Shown: positions 16,468 to 26,073 of the stretch, piece after piece
How positions within the stretch are numbered: the first letter of the stretch is position 1
How the letters are laid out: the number at the start of each line of letters is the position of its first letter
Origin: Chitinophagaceae bacterium
Lineage (GTDB): Bacteria > Bacteroidota > Bacteroidia > Chitinophagales > UBA10324
Length of the DNA: 64,000 nt
Assembly (NCBI GenBank): GCA_947474435.1
Contig: CANJII010000004.1
Location: 62,001 to 126,000, forward strand
Direction of reading: 5' to 3'
The notes under the pieces: generated by a model
What the model was told of the DNA's origin: nothing
Databases searched by the model: none
Seen by the model: only the letters and a program-made list of their open reading frames with translations
Made by a program: the position numbers and the translations under genes

Positions 16468-18867
16468 ATGAAATTGAAGAATAACATCAAATCTTATTTG
16501 ATAATAACATTAATGATTGCGAACTGTTTTAAATCAACAGCTCAGATAAATACAAATACAAGTGTAACAGCCCTGCAATTAGCTCAGGCTCTGGTTGGTC
16601 CAGGCGCTACCGTTTTAAATCCGGTAATTACAGGTGCATTTGGTTCTTATGGAACTTTTGCAAACGGGAGTTCTACTAATATTGGAATTGATCATGGAAT
16701 AATTTTAACTTCCGGTACAGCTACGCTTCCAAATACTAATACTATGGCAAGTTTTGGGGCAAGCAACGGAGCTCCTGGTGACCCTCTTCTTGCTTTTGCC
16801 GGAACCACTAATGATGCATGTCGTTTTGAATTTGATGTTGTTGCTTATGATTCAATTTTAACTTTCAATTATGTTTTTGCCTCGGATGAATACAATGATT
16901 ATGTAAATTCTATAAATGATGCATTTGGGTTTTTTATTAGTGGTCCAGGTATTGTTGGGCAACAAAATATTGCTGTTGTTCCCGGAACTTCAACTCAAAT
17001 TACTATCAATAATGTGAATTGCGGGTTAAATGGTTCGTACTATGTTTGTAATGATCCATGGGATCCATTAGGTGGTGGTTGCACAACCCAATGTCCGACT
17101 AATGCAGCTCAAACTACTGTTGAATATGACGGATTTACTACCTTGCTGACAGCACAGGCAAATGTTATGGCTTGTGATACTTATCACTTGGTTTTAGTTA
17201 TTGCCGATGTAAGTGATTTTATTTTTGATTCAGGCGTTATGATTGCGAATCTATTAGCAGGTACGGTTGTCTATCAAAATGTTAGCACACCAATTCCAAA
17301 TTACCCGACCAATTCTATTGTTGAAGGATGTACCACAGGTGAAATACAAGTAAAGAAAATATCGAATAGCGGTCCATGTGGAGTTATTGATACATCCGGC
17401 ACCTGCCAACTTGATACTGTATGCTATCATATTGTAACAAGCGGAAATGCCATAGAAGGAATTGACTATATAAGCTTACCCGATACTGTTTGTATTTCAG
17501 CATTGGATAGTGTTTTTTATCTGAACATTGTTCCAATTTCCGATGGAGTTTTTGAACCACCTTTTGACACTATTATAGTTGACTTATATCCAATTCTTGA
17601 TTCATTAGATACTGCAAACTGTTCGGGCGCTGCTTCACTTATTGCACTGCATGCCATGTTTTTATTAATGGATCCCGTTTTACAAGCATCACCAGATGAC
17701 ACAATATGTGAAACCCAGTCAACTACTTTAAGTGCGGTTACAAATCTTCCGAATATGATTTGGACACCTGCTGGTTCTTTATCCTGTTCGAATTGTTCAT
17801 CACCCGTTGCTTCTCCACCTAATACCATGCAATATACAGTTCAGGCAAGTTTAGGCTCCTGTACTTTATCTGACAATGTATTAATAACTGTTTCAACCGT
17901 TCCAATAGTTAATGCAGGAGCTGATGTGTCTATTTGTCCAGGTAAATCAATTGGACTTAATGCTACAAACGCAACTACTTTTATTTGGCTTAATCCGGGT
18001 GCTTCTTCGTTAAGCGATCCGAATATTCCCAATCCAATTGCTACTCCAACTGTTCAAACAACTTATATTGTTCAAGGCAGCGATAATTTATGTGGTACAA
18101 CAACTGATACTGTTGTTGTTTCAATTTATCCTGAACCAACCATTATAGCCGGTCCTGATACTTCAATTTGCCCAAATAATTTTGTTCAGCTTTTTGTTTA
18201 CGGAGGTGTAAGTTATAATTGGTCAGGAACCGGATTAAATAATAACGACATACAATTTCCTCTTGCCTTACCTGTATCGTCAACAGAAATTTATGTTGTT
18301 ACTGCAACTGATATAAATGGATGTATTGATACTGCGCAGGTTACTGTTCATGTTTATGATGAGCCAATGGCCAATGCCGGTATTGATGTTGAAATATTTT
18401 TATTCGACAGTACTCAGTTAAATGCAAGTGGTGGTGGGTTTTATTCCTGGTCTCCAACAACCGGATTAAACAATCCCAATGTTTCCAATCCGGTTGCCAA
18501 TCCAACTGTAACAACCATGTATATTTTGACTATGACAACAGCAGATGGATGTGTGGATATGGACACAGTTTTTGTTTTGGTAAATGATGAACCTATTGTT
18601 AAAGTGCCCAATGCTTTCTCTCCAAATGGTGATGGGCATAATGATTATTTAAGAATAATTCGGTTGGGTGTTTTCGATTTAACTTATTTGAAAATATTTA
18701 ATCGCTGGGGTGAAATTGTTTTTGAAACACGAACACTTTCAGGTTGGTGGGATGGAAATTATAAAGGGCAGCCTTGCGAAGTAGGTGTTTATTCATTTAT
18801 TTTAGTTGGAGAAGGCTATGGCAACAACCATATTGAAAGAAAAGGAAATATTACTTTGGTGAGATAA
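16468..18867 (+). CDS. T9SS-exported choice-of-anchor L protein, tandem paralogue
   Basis: A 799-residue paralogue of the preceding protein with the same domain order: signal peptide, choice-of-anchor L domain (SVTALQLAQALVGPGATVL, NDAFGFFISGPG), PKD/Ig-like modules, and the type B sorting domain (PNAFSPNGDGHNDYLRII, FNRWGEIVFET). The ATG at 16468 starts a proper signal peptide; the track's TTG at 16447 adds seven lysine-rich residues and is less likely. The gap between the two paralogues is 110 bases without a terminator, so they may be co-transcribed. A terminator follows. A tandem duplication with divergence in the middle modules is the simplest origin. Confidence 0.88.
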   Translation: MKLKNNIKSYLIITLMIANCFKSTAQINTNTSVTALQLAQALVGPGATVLNPVITGAFGSYGTFANGSSTNIGIDHGIILTSGTATLPNTNTMASFGASNGAPGDPLLAFAGTTNDACRFEFDVVAYDSILTFNYVFASDEYNDYVNSINDAFGFFISGPGIVGQQNIAVVPGTSTQITINNVNCGLNGSYYVCNDPWDPLGGGCTTQCPTNAAQTTVEYDGFTTLLTAQANVMACDTYHLVLVIADVSDFIFDSGVMIANLLAGTVVYQNVSTPIPNYPTNSIVEGCTTGEIQVKKISNSGPCGVIDTSGTCQLDTVCYHIVTSGNAIEGIDYISLPDTVCISALDSVFYLNIVPISDGVFEPPFDTIIVDLYPILDSLDTANCSGAASLIALHAMFLLMDPVLQASPDDTICETQSTTLSAVTNLPNMIWTPAGSLSCSNCSSPVASPPNTMQYTVQASLGSCTLSDNVLITVSTVPIVNAGADVSICPGKSIGLNATNATTFIWLNPGASSLSDPNIPNPIATPTVQTTYIVQGSDNLCGTTTDTVVVSIYPEPTIIAGPDTSICPNNFVQLFVYGGVSYNWSGTGLNNNDIQFPLALPVSSTEIYVVTATDINGCIDTAQVTVHVYDEPMANAGIDVEIFLFDSTQLNASGGGFYSWSPTTGLNNPNVSNPVANPTVTTMYILTMTTADGCVDMDTVFVLVNDEPIVKVPNAFSPNGDGHNDYLRIIRLGVFDLTYLKIFNRWGEIVFETRTLSGWWDGNYKGQPCEVGVYSFILVGEGYGNNHIERKGNITLVR

Positions 18868-18887
18868 TTTTTATCTTCTGATAAATT

Positions 18888-18929
18888 TAAAAAAGGCGTT
18901 AGAAAATTTCTAACGCCTTTTTTTTATCT
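18888..18929. terminator. Bidirectional terminator between convergent genes
   Basis: AAAAAGGCGTTAGAAA / TTTCTAACGCCTTTTT forms a long stem, A-rich on the left and T-rich on the right. It serves the choice-of-anchor L gene and the polysaccharide operon, whose last codons overlap the T run. Confidence 0.85.
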
Positions 18930-19895
18930 CCTTTGATTTAAATATTTAAACATATCAATAACAGTTTCTTGCAAAGAATATTTTTGTATCCATCTTGTTT
19001 CGGTTTTCAGTTTTGTTGAGTCGCCATAAATTATTGGCTCATCGGTAGGTCGAAAAAGAGTTGAATCCGAATCGAGAATAAATTTTCTATCGCATACTTG
19101 TTCAATTATTTCTATTACCAATTGCATGGAGTAAACTTTTTCGCCGCTTATGTTATATGCTTCGCCTGCAATTCCCTTTTCAGATAATAAAACCAATGCC
19201 GAAACCAAATCGCGCACATCGGTAATGGCACGAAGCGAAGAAAGATTTCCTACTCTGAGTTTTTCTGTTTTGCCATGAATGATGTCAAATGCGCGTTGTA
19301 CAAAATCGCTTACTGCATCATTGGTTTTTCGCGCACCAGTTGTGTTAAATATGCGGGCGCGAATGCCTGAAATTCCATGCCCCTTATAGTATTGATAAGT
19401 AAGTAAGTCTTGTGCAACCTTGCTTACACCATACGGATGCAATGGCAGAAGTTCAGCATTTTCTTTTATCGGAACATTTTCAGGAGTAAGTGAAGCACCA
19501 TACTCAGCACTGCTGCATGCAACTACTACTGTTGGATTGTATGCAGCATCAAGTTTTCGGGCCGAGATAATTGCTTCAAATAAGTTAATGGTTCCATTGG
19601 CATTTATATCCATGGTTTCAACAGGGCGAAGCCAACTGACCGTTGGAAAACTTTGTGCCGCAAGGTGAAATACTTTTGTTGGTTTGAATTCATGAATTAT
19701 TTTTTCAACCGCTTCGGCATGCCGAACATCAAGTTCAATTGGAAGACACAAATCAACTATGTCGTTCAAATTTATTGTTGGATTAAAATAGGTGCCAATC
19801 AAAAATTCTTTTTTCACTTTGCCTGAATAATATTCGAGCAAATGCGATCCAACCATGCCGGCAGTACCGGTAATTAAAATGTGTTCGTTACTCAT
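18924..19895 (-). CDS. SDR nucleotide-sugar epimerase/dehydratase (GDP-mannose 4,6-dehydratase / RMD-like)
   Basis: A 323-residue extended short-chain dehydrogenase: NAD(P)-binding GTAGMVGSHL at the start, FHLAAQSFPTVSWLRPVETM, an active-site Ser block VACSSAEYG, the catalytic YGVSK, and a C-terminal substrate domain with RAITDVRDLVSAL. The wording is closest to GDP-mannose 4,6-dehydratase and GDP-4-keto-6-deoxymannose reductase, which give GDP-deoxyhexoses such as rhamnose. The exact product cannot be decided by reading. It is the last gene of the polysaccharide operon and overlaps the previous gene by 8 bases. Confidence 0.82.
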   Translation of the reverse strand: MSNEHILITGTAGMVGSHLLEYYSGKVKKEFLIGTYFNPTINLNDIVDLCLPIELDVRHAEAVEKIIHEFKPTKVFHLAAQSFPTVSWLRPVETMDINANGTINLFEAIISARKLDAAYNPTVVVACSSAEYGASLTPENVPIKENAELLPLHPYGVSKVAQDLLTYQYYKGHGISGIRARIFNTTGARKTNDAVSDFVQRAFDIIHGKTEKLRVGNLSSLRAITDVRDLVSALVLLSEKGIAGEAYNISGEKVYSMQLVIEIIEQVCDRKFILDSDSTLFRPTDEPIIYGDSTKLKTETRWIQKYSLQETVIDMFKYLNQRR

Positions 19896-21063
19896 TCAAT
19901 GATAATGTATATACCTCTTTAATTTTTTCACCGATCAGTTTCCAGGAAAATTGTTCGTCGGCCGTTTTTTTTGCAGCGAGTCTTAATTTTTCTGCTCCTA
20001 AATTGTCTGATAATAATGTTAACATTTTACTGCAAAGGTCTTCATGATTTTCTGTTTGAAACAATATTCCATTTTCGCTATCAATAATAATGTCTTTAAA
20101 AACAGCTAAGTCACTGGCAATAATTGCGGCGCCATAATCCAGAGAACGAATTAAAACTCCACTCGAATATATTTTTCGATAAGGAAGCACCACCACATCG
20201 GTGGCTTTAAAATAATAGGGTATGCTATCATTAGGAATGTATTCTAACCTTAAAATACAATCGTCTTCCATTTTATTTTCTTTGATAATGGCAAGAAATT
20301 CCTCTTCTTCCATCTTCCAGGTTTGTCCGGCTATCAACAATTGAACATTTGCATTTTTTTTTCGAAGTAATGCAAATGCTTTTAACAACACATCCAATCC
20401 CTTCACCTTTTTAATTTGACCAAAAAAAAGAATCAATTGCTTCTCTGCCGGAAGGTTTAGTTTTTTCCGTGCCTCTGAAACCGAACATTTGGCTGAATAT
20501 AAAAAATCAGAATCGCCATGGGGTACTTTATGAATATGATCCGGCGGAAAATGTTTAAAATATTTTTCGAGTGATTTTTTTGCAAAATCAGAGTGCACAA
20601 TAATGCGGTCAATGAGTTTCTCAAATTTTAAATACTTAGTTGAATTGATAGTTGCCCCGTATTTCTGAAAATCTTCGACATCGTGTATAGTGGTAATAAT
20701 TTTAAAACCATTGCGCTTAAACAATTGAAGAATTAATAATTCAAGTCGAGAGAAGTGATAAATATTTGCGTGAAGCACATTGTACTTTTTTGCTTTTGCA
20801 TCGCGCAATGAATTAAAGATTGCTTTGACAAACCTGATTCCCCGGATGAGTTTAAAATCATTTCCATAAATCCGATGAAAGCTTTTTACTGTTGGAAATG
20901 TAAAAGGGAATTTTTCATCCATGTGTGTTTCATCGCATGTATAAAATGTTAATTCAACGCCGGCATCAGTTGCGGCTTTGCACAATCCGAAATCATAAAA
21001 TTCATTTCCACGATGACCGCCAATCGGTTCAACAAATGCAACTTTTATTTCTAAGTCATTCAT
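19888..21063 (-). CDS. Glycosyltransferase family 4
   Basis: A 391-residue GT-B enzyme. The N-terminal domain has VEPIGGHRGNEFYDFGLCKA and a TIHDVEDF acceptor-side segment. The C-terminal GT4 domain has LILFFGQIKKVKGLDVLLKAF, LLIAGQTWK, the donor-binding region DVVVLPYRKIYSSGVLIRSLDYG and ENGILF. It would add one sugar to a lipid-linked repeat unit at the cytoplasmic face. It overlaps the preceding sulfotransferase by 8 bases and the following SDR gene by 8 bases, showing translational coupling in the operon. Confidence 0.87.
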   Translation of the reverse strand: MNDLEIKVAFVEPIGGHRGNEFYDFGLCKAATDAGVELTFYTCDETHMDEKFPFTFPTVKSFHRIYGNDFKLIRGIRFVKAIFNSLRDAKAKKYNVLHANIYHFSRLELLILQLFKRNGFKIITTIHDVEDFQKYGATINSTKYLKFEKLIDRIIVHSDFAKKSLEKYFKHFPPDHIHKVPHGDSDFLYSAKCSVSEARKKLNLPAEKQLILFFGQIKKVKGLDVLLKAFALLRKKNANVQLLIAGQTWKMEEEEFLAIIKENKMEDDCILRLEYIPNDSIPYYFKATDVVVLPYRKIYSSGVLIRSLDYGAAIIASDLAVFKDIIIDSENGILFQTENHEDLCSKMLTLLSDNLGAEKLRLAAKKTADEQFSWKLIGEKIKEVYTLSLNE

Positions 21064-21949
21064 GCCATTTGCTTAAATTCCGGTTCAATAATTTTTCCAG
21101 TTTCATTATATCAGGTTTATAAAATTCATTTAAAAATTTTATTGTTTTTTCTTCAACAGGCGCTTTCTTTTTTGTTAAAATAATTTCAAGAATATACAAT
21201 TGTATTTTTTTCGGTAATAAATTTTTCATCATCAATCTGACTTTTTTAAAACGATAAATAAACCTGAACACACTGTTTCGCGGCGTGGCAAATGGGTTGT
21301 GGGTTTTATCGAGATTTAATTTTACTGTTTCATCAATTTCTAAAAACCGATAAAGCCGGTTAATTTCTTTTTCTGTAGTATTCTTAAAATCATCAAATAA
21401 AATTACCAGCACTTTTTCAGTTCCAAAAACATCCATGTATCTTTTCACCTGTTCATAATACAATCCTAATAAAATGAACTGCTGATAAAATAAATTTTCC
21501 AGAGGGGTTCTGTTTTTATTGAAAATTATTTTCTCAAAAGATGTATTTACATATCCCAGTTTACAATCCATTTGATAGTGTGAATATGCCCGCTCTACAG
21601 GATTGCGCAGCAGGATGATGATGCGTGCATCGTGAATTTTATTTTTTATTAATTGAGGAACTGCTTCGTAAAAAAGATACGAAACACTTGCTTCGCCAAC
21701 CGCTTTTTTGCCGTCGCTATTTTCAAATAATTTTTTGTAATCGTTCCAGTTGCTGATGCCCCGTTCTTTATAATACAAATCCTGTTTTACGGCTGATTCA
21801 TATGAAAAATAATTGGTTTCCTTAATAGGCGACATAAATACATCGGGGTGTGCATCCAGATAGTGATAAAGCGAGGTGGTTCCGGCCTTTGGTGCACCAA
21901 CTATAAAAAAATTCGGCAGCATTAATGGTTCCGGTTGTTCAGTTTGCAT
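21056..21949 (-). CDS. Sulfotransferase (PAPS-dependent), polysaccharide operon
   Basis: A 297-residue cytosolic sulfotransferase. The 5'-phosphosulfate loop is GAPKAGTTSLYHYLD (about residues 18-32), followed by MSPIKETNYFS. The 3'-phosphate-binding block is IILLRNPVERAYSHYQM. These are the two PAPS-binding motifs of the heparan/chondroitin-type sulfotransferase superfamily. It would sulfate a sugar hydroxyl of the growing repeat unit. It overlaps the upstream glycosidase gene by 11 bases and the downstream GT4 by 8. A second sulfotransferase in the same operon shares the motif order, which suggests two sulfation positions. Confidence 0.87.
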   Translation of the reverse strand: MQTEQPEPLMLPNFFIVGAPKAGTTSLYHYLDAHPDVFMSPIKETNYFSYESAVKQDLYYKERGISNWNDYKKLFENSDGKKAVGEASVSYLFYEAVPQLIKNKIHDARIIILLRNPVERAYSHYQMDCKLGYVNTSFEKIIFNKNRTPLENLFYQQFILLGLYYEQVKRYMDVFGTEKVLVILFDDFKNTTEKEINRLYRFLEIDETVKLNLDKTHNPFATPRNSVFRFIYRFKKVRLMMKNLLPKKIQLYILEIILTKKKAPVEEKTIKFLNEFYKPDIMKLEKLLNRNLSKWHE

Positions 21950-23543
21950 TTAGTTTTATATATCCCACACTAAAGCCGGGCAATATCAACTGCTCATTAC
22001 AGGTTTTTTCTGCCTGCCAGAAACACGACACGGCAATTTTATATTGTTTAAAGAAATTTGTTTTACCAAATCCGGCATAAGTTTTTTCACCGGATAAATA
22101 ACAAATTTTGAAGTCGGTATTTTTTATTGATTTATCATTCAGAAAAGTTTTGGAAACATTCAATTCTCTGCCTGACTTATTAATGAAATAAATAAATAAT
22201 TCGTTGCTTGCTTTTGAATAATAAGATTCAAAATGAATGTTGCGGTCTGTTTCAATCACATTATTATCCTTCACAATGATTTCAGTTTTCTGTTGGTCTA
22301 AAGAGTACATTTCTTTAATTAACAGATGAGCAAAAAAGCTTGTCCGCCTGATTAAAGTATCACTTTCAGGATCGCGGTAAGATTCACTTGGTTGATTGGT
22401 GGTTAGCAAAGCTGCAGCTAAATATCCGCCATCAAGGTTATGATATGTGGCAATATCAATCATGTTATTATGCTTATAATTCAGATCATTTAATTTCAGA
22501 TAATATTCAACAATAAACATTGCCTGAAACAAAGTGTTGCCGTAAATTCCTTTTGTTCCTCCAATAGCAATATTCCATTCGGTGATCCACATTTTGCGGT
22601 TTGAACCAAAAGTTTTTAAATAATAGTCAGCTGATTCACTCATAAATTTATCAATGTTGGAATTAAATTCATCACCGGCGCAGTTGAATATTGCATCCAG
22701 ACCTGATTGTGTATTTTGGCAAGAAAAGGGGAGGTAATAATGAACAATAATTGCATCGTACCATTTCTGGTTTTTTAATTCTTGATTCCAGTTAGAAAAA
22801 AAATTATCGAAACCGTTGCTTTCATTGTCGTCATAAATTTTTCCATACGGTGCAGCGCAGGCTCCAACAGGAATTTCAGGAAAATATTTTTTAATCGAAT
22901 CAGAATATGGAATGCATATAGAAGAATATTTTCCAACGGTAGGAAAAACAGCTCTTAGTTGTTTCAAGTATGGTTCTCCTCCTAATTCAATGCCGATAAC
23001 TTTTACTCCGTTTTTTTTAAAGAATCTAATTTGATCGAGCATTTCACGGGGCGATGCTGTTAAAATATTACCAACTAATAACACATCTGAATTTGTTCGT
23101 TTTGCAAGCTCCACTAATTGATCAATGTAGCGAACCTTTAACTGACTTTGAATTTTAAACCGTCCTTGCTTTTCGTATTTATCAGCTGCTATTTTGTTAA
23201 CAGAGGCAACTTCTGATTTTATGTATCCATAACCTTTTGCATCCCAATGGCAATAGGCCCATTCGCCTCCGCCGGGCCATCTGAGTATATTAGGGTTTAA
23301 TTGCTTTTCATATTTTATAAAGAATGGGTTTAACACATTCATTCTATCAAAAAGATTTGAAACAGCCATTCCGTACAATCGCGAAACAACGGGTGGTTTT
23401 AATTGATCTGTTTTTATTTCAAGTGAAATAAATTTTTGTTCCTTTTTTTCATGTCCGCTTTTAGTGTTTTTTCTGGGAAGAGTAAATAACCCGAGGCATA
23501 AAAAAACAAGTGAAATGAACAGTAATCTTTTAACCAAGTTCAT
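21939..23543 (-). CDS. Exported clan GH-A-like glycoside hydrolase
   Basis: A 534-residue protein with an N-terminal membrane/signal segment (residues 5-22). I do not recognise a precise family. The fold signals are those of clan GH-A: LRWPGGGEW (residues 88-96), as in arabinofuranosidase/heparanase-type enzymes; a probable acid/base Glu190 in IELGGEPYL at the end of a strand; and a probable nucleophile Glu322 in MWITEWNIAIGG. The residue before Glu190 is Gly where many GH-A enzymes have Asn. A C-terminal beta domain (about 430-534) follows. Lying between the polymerase and a sulfotransferase, with 14- and 11-base overlaps, it may trim or set the length of the polymer in the periplasm. Confidence 0.65.
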   Translation of the reverse strand: MNLVKRLLFISLVFLCLGLFTLPRKNTKSGHEKKEQKFISLEIKTDQLKPPVVSRLYGMAVSNLFDRMNVLNPFFIKYEKQLNPNILRWPGGGEWAYCHWDAKGYGYIKSEVASVNKIAADKYEKQGRFKIQSQLKVRYIDQLVELAKRTNSDVLLVGNILTASPREMLDQIRFFKKNGVKVIGIELGGEPYLKQLRAVFPTVGKYSSICIPYSDSIKKYFPEIPVGACAAPYGKIYDDNESNGFDNFFSNWNQELKNQKWYDAIIVHYYLPFSCQNTQSGLDAIFNCAGDEFNSNIDKFMSESADYYLKTFGSNRKMWITEWNIAIGGTKGIYGNTLFQAMFIVEYYLKLNDLNYKHNNMIDIATYHNLDGGYLAAALLTTNQPSESYRDPESDTLIRRTSFFAHLLIKEMYSLDQQKTEIIVKDNNVIETDRNIHFESYYSKASNELFIYFINKSGRELNVSKTFLNDKSIKNTDFKICYLSGEKTYAGFGKTNFFKQYKIAVSCFWQAEKTCNEQLILPGFSVGYIKLNAN

Positions 23544-24873
23544 AATTTTTCTCAGGTTGATTTTCGATGTAGTAGTAAAAGTAGATTAATGCAATCAATG
23601 TAAATGTTACACCCGGCCCGGGTGGAAAATAAGTACCCCCGGTAGGAATAGAACGAATCCAATAAAACAACATGTAATATTTACAGGCTTGAAAAAAAAC
23701 ATCATTTCTATTTGTTTTAATTTTTCTAATCCAGGTAATTAATTTAATGAAAACAAGCTGAATGGCGGTTACACCTATAATACCATATAAAAAAACTGAA
23801 CCAACAATACCTATATCTGATGGAAAAAACCGCCCGTAATAAGTTTGCGGGTTTCCTGCCCAGTGATTGCTCCAGTTGCCATTTCCAAAAATTATGGTTA
23901 TTGGTTTCCGAATCCAAAACAAACCTGAAATTATAATCTGCTTAATTCTGGCATCGGCCGATGATTCGCCTACTTTTTCTCCCTGAATCACCTCAAATAC
24001 ATTGGTATACATTTCATTTAACCTGAAAATAATATCGGGGCGAATTAAATAAATTAATATAAAAGCCATTGCCAAAGTGCTGGTTAATGATATGAAATAG
24101 AAAAATTGTTTTTTACTCGAAAGATTTAAAAAAAAATACAAGCCTGCTGTACCTAATAATGAAAGTGTTAATGCCCGTTTCTGAAAAATTAAAAATATAT
24201 AACTGAAAAATATTATCGAAAACAAAAGATACTTCCATGAATTTGTTTTAAAAAAAATAAATAAATAAAATAAAAATGCAAACGCTAAAAAAGCTATATC
24301 GAATGTAAAAGTACAGCCGCCCTTAGCTGTATTGCAGGTGACAAAAACAGCTTCTTTAAAATGATTGGGATTAAATAAAATATCTGCCAGTAAATATATA
24401 GTCAATTGTATCCACGCTAAGTTCAGCATCACATCCCTGATCATGTGAAGTGATATGTTTCGCGTTTTTAATTGATAGAAAATAAATATTCCTGCAATTA
24501 TAAAAAGCCATGAACGATCGGTGCCTAAACCATATAACAGTGGTTGCTTCCAAAATATGAACGAAACAATGGCAGAGTATACTGGCATTAAAAAAGCAAA
24601 CCCAAGTGAAATTCTTTCAAAGGCATTAAATTTTTTTCCGCTTGAAAGTTTATCGATAATATAAAAAATGATAAACAGCAGCAGAAAAACTAGCAATACC
24701 ATTTCATAATATACAACTGTAAACATTAATGGTGAACGACCTAATGATTGAAATATCGCAAGTAAAAAAAATCCCAGCCACCATTGTTTTAATGCAACAT
24801 TTACTTTGAATTTTGGCAATCGTAATTCAGTATAATCAGTCTGTTTTATTAAGCTGTTGTTTTCAATATTCAA
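23530..24873 (-). CDS. O-antigen polymerase/ligase-like membrane protein (Wzy-type)
   Basis: A 447-residue polytopic protein with about ten or more helices and a large extracytoplasmic loop near residues 280-350 containing GESSADARIKQIIISGLFW and FGNGNWSNHWAG, the arrangement of the Wzy/WaaL O-antigen polymerase-ligase superfamily. In a Wzx-containing operon, a Wzy polymerase is the natural reading. The start is TTG at 24873: a TAA lies in frame just upstream and no ATG is available before the first helix. It is 67 bases downstream of the GT2 gene and overlaps the glycosidase gene by 14. Confidence 0.78.
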   Translation of the reverse strand: MNIENNSLIKQTDYTELRLPKFKVNVALKQWWLGFFLLAIFQSLGRSPLMFTVVYYEMVLLVFLLLFIIFYIIDKLSSGKKFNAFERISLGFAFLMPVYSAIVSFIFWKQPLLYGLGTDRSWLFIIAGIFIFYQLKTRNISLHMIRDVMLNLAWIQLTIYLLADILFNPNHFKEAVFVTCNTAKGGCTFTFDIAFLAFAFLFYLFIFFKTNSWKYLLFSIIFFSYIFLIFQKRALTLSLLGTAGLYFFLNLSSKKQFFYFISLTSTLAMAFILIYLIRPDIIFRLNEMYTNVFEVIQGEKVGESSADARIKQIIISGLFWIRKPITIIFGNGNWSNHWAGNPQTYYGRFFPSDIGIVGSVFLYGIIGVTAIQLVFIKLITWIRKIKTNRNDVFFQACKYYMLFYWIRSIPTGGTYFPPGPGVTFTLIALIYFYYYIENQPEKNYELG

Positions 24874-24940
24874 TTCCTGATTTTTTTAAAAAATTATTGA
24901 TGGGCAAAAATCTATTTTCTTTCCTGAAGTTTTTTATGAA

Positions 24941-25987
24941 TTAAGTTTTTTGCTGTACCAAAAAACAATTTTTAAATCCGAATAAAACCTTCATTATAAT
25001 TTTTGCTTCTGAAAAATCTTTTTTTGTAAAAGCTCTGAATGCATTCAGGAGCAAACGAAACCATGCAATCGGCAGCAACGCAAAATAATGTTGCCTGTAA
25101 AACAAAAGAAGGTTTCTGCTTTTCAAACAGGCATTAAATGGGCTTCTTGCTTTGTTCATTTTTTTTCCGGTTGAATTTCCTTGCTTATGAAATACTTTGC
25201 TTTCAAAGCAAAATTTAGTTTCAAACCCTTTTCGTTTTGCTCTTATGGCCCAATCGAGTTCTTCGAAATAGAGAAAATACTTTTCATTCATCAGCCCGAC
25301 TTCATTTAAAAAATTAGCAGTAAAGAAAATGGAGGCTCCATATGGATAATCAATTTTAACATCTGGGTAATCGTATTGACCTTTATCATTTTCATTCAAT
25401 CCTTTATGATATTGCCGAGATGTAAATGGATTAAAAATCCCCCCAATTGTTTGAATACGGTTATCGCTGTTATAATAAAGTATTTTGCTTCCGATTAATC
25501 CCGGTTTTTGTTTTTTTTCTTTGAGTTTATTCGAAAAATGAATTAATGAATTTAATGATTGTTTTTCGATAACCGTATCATTATTCAGTAACCAATAATA
25601 TTCAGATTTTAATTTTTGTGCCAATTGAATGCATGCATTATTTGCGGCTGCAAAACCGGTATTATTTTCATTAAATAACAAAATCAAATTCTGAGAATCA
25701 TTTGATATATCATGAAATTCGTTCAAATTATAAACAGGATCGAAATGTTTTTTTATTAATAAAGTTCTTGCAGAATCCGCTTGATTGGAAATTGCATAAA
25801 TCCTGTTGAAGTTTTTTCCAGTGGTTTTTATTTTAAGTAAATACTCTTCAAAATTCTCGAGAGCCGAACCATTATCTATCAGGAATACATTATACTGCTT
25901 ATATGTTGATGAATTCAAGCTAAGCAGGCACTCAACGGTATCATTTGTACCGTTATAATTTACCAGAATTATACTTGTTGTATTCAT
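24941..25987 (-). CDS. Glycosyltransferase family 2
   Basis: A 348-residue GT-A enzyme resembling rhamnosyltransferases. It begins SIILVNYNGTNDTVECLLSL (nucleotide-binding loop), has ENNTGFAAANNACIQ, then WLLNNDTVIEK (the DxD-type position), PYGASIFFTANFLNEVG and YFLYFEELDWAIRAKRKG with the catalytic base region ED. A hydrophobic stretch near the C-terminus may attach it to the membrane. It would add a sugar to the lipid-linked repeat unit. It follows a sulfotransferase gene after 86 bases. Confidence 0.87.
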   Translation of the reverse strand: MNTTSIILVNYNGTNDTVECLLSLNSSTYKQYNVFLIDNGSALENFEEYLLKIKTTGKNFNRIYAISNQADSARTLLIKKHFDPVYNLNEFHDISNDSQNLILLFNENNTGFAAANNACIQLAQKLKSEYYWLLNNDTVIEKQSLNSLIHFSNKLKEKKQKPGLIGSKILYYNSDNRIQTIGGIFNPFTSRQYHKGLNENDKGQYDYPDVKIDYPYGASIFFTANFLNEVGLMNEKYFLYFEELDWAIRAKRKGFETKFCFESKVFHKQGNSTGKKMNKARSPFNACLKSRNLLLFYRQHYFALLPIAWFRLLLNAFRAFTKKDFSEAKIIMKVLFGFKNCFLVQQKT

Positions 25988-26073
25988 TATTAAAGGCTAA
26001 AAATGCAACGATAAATATTAACAAAGCCGTAACAATTTTAAGTTTCTAAAAAATTTGAAACTTCCTGCTTTAG

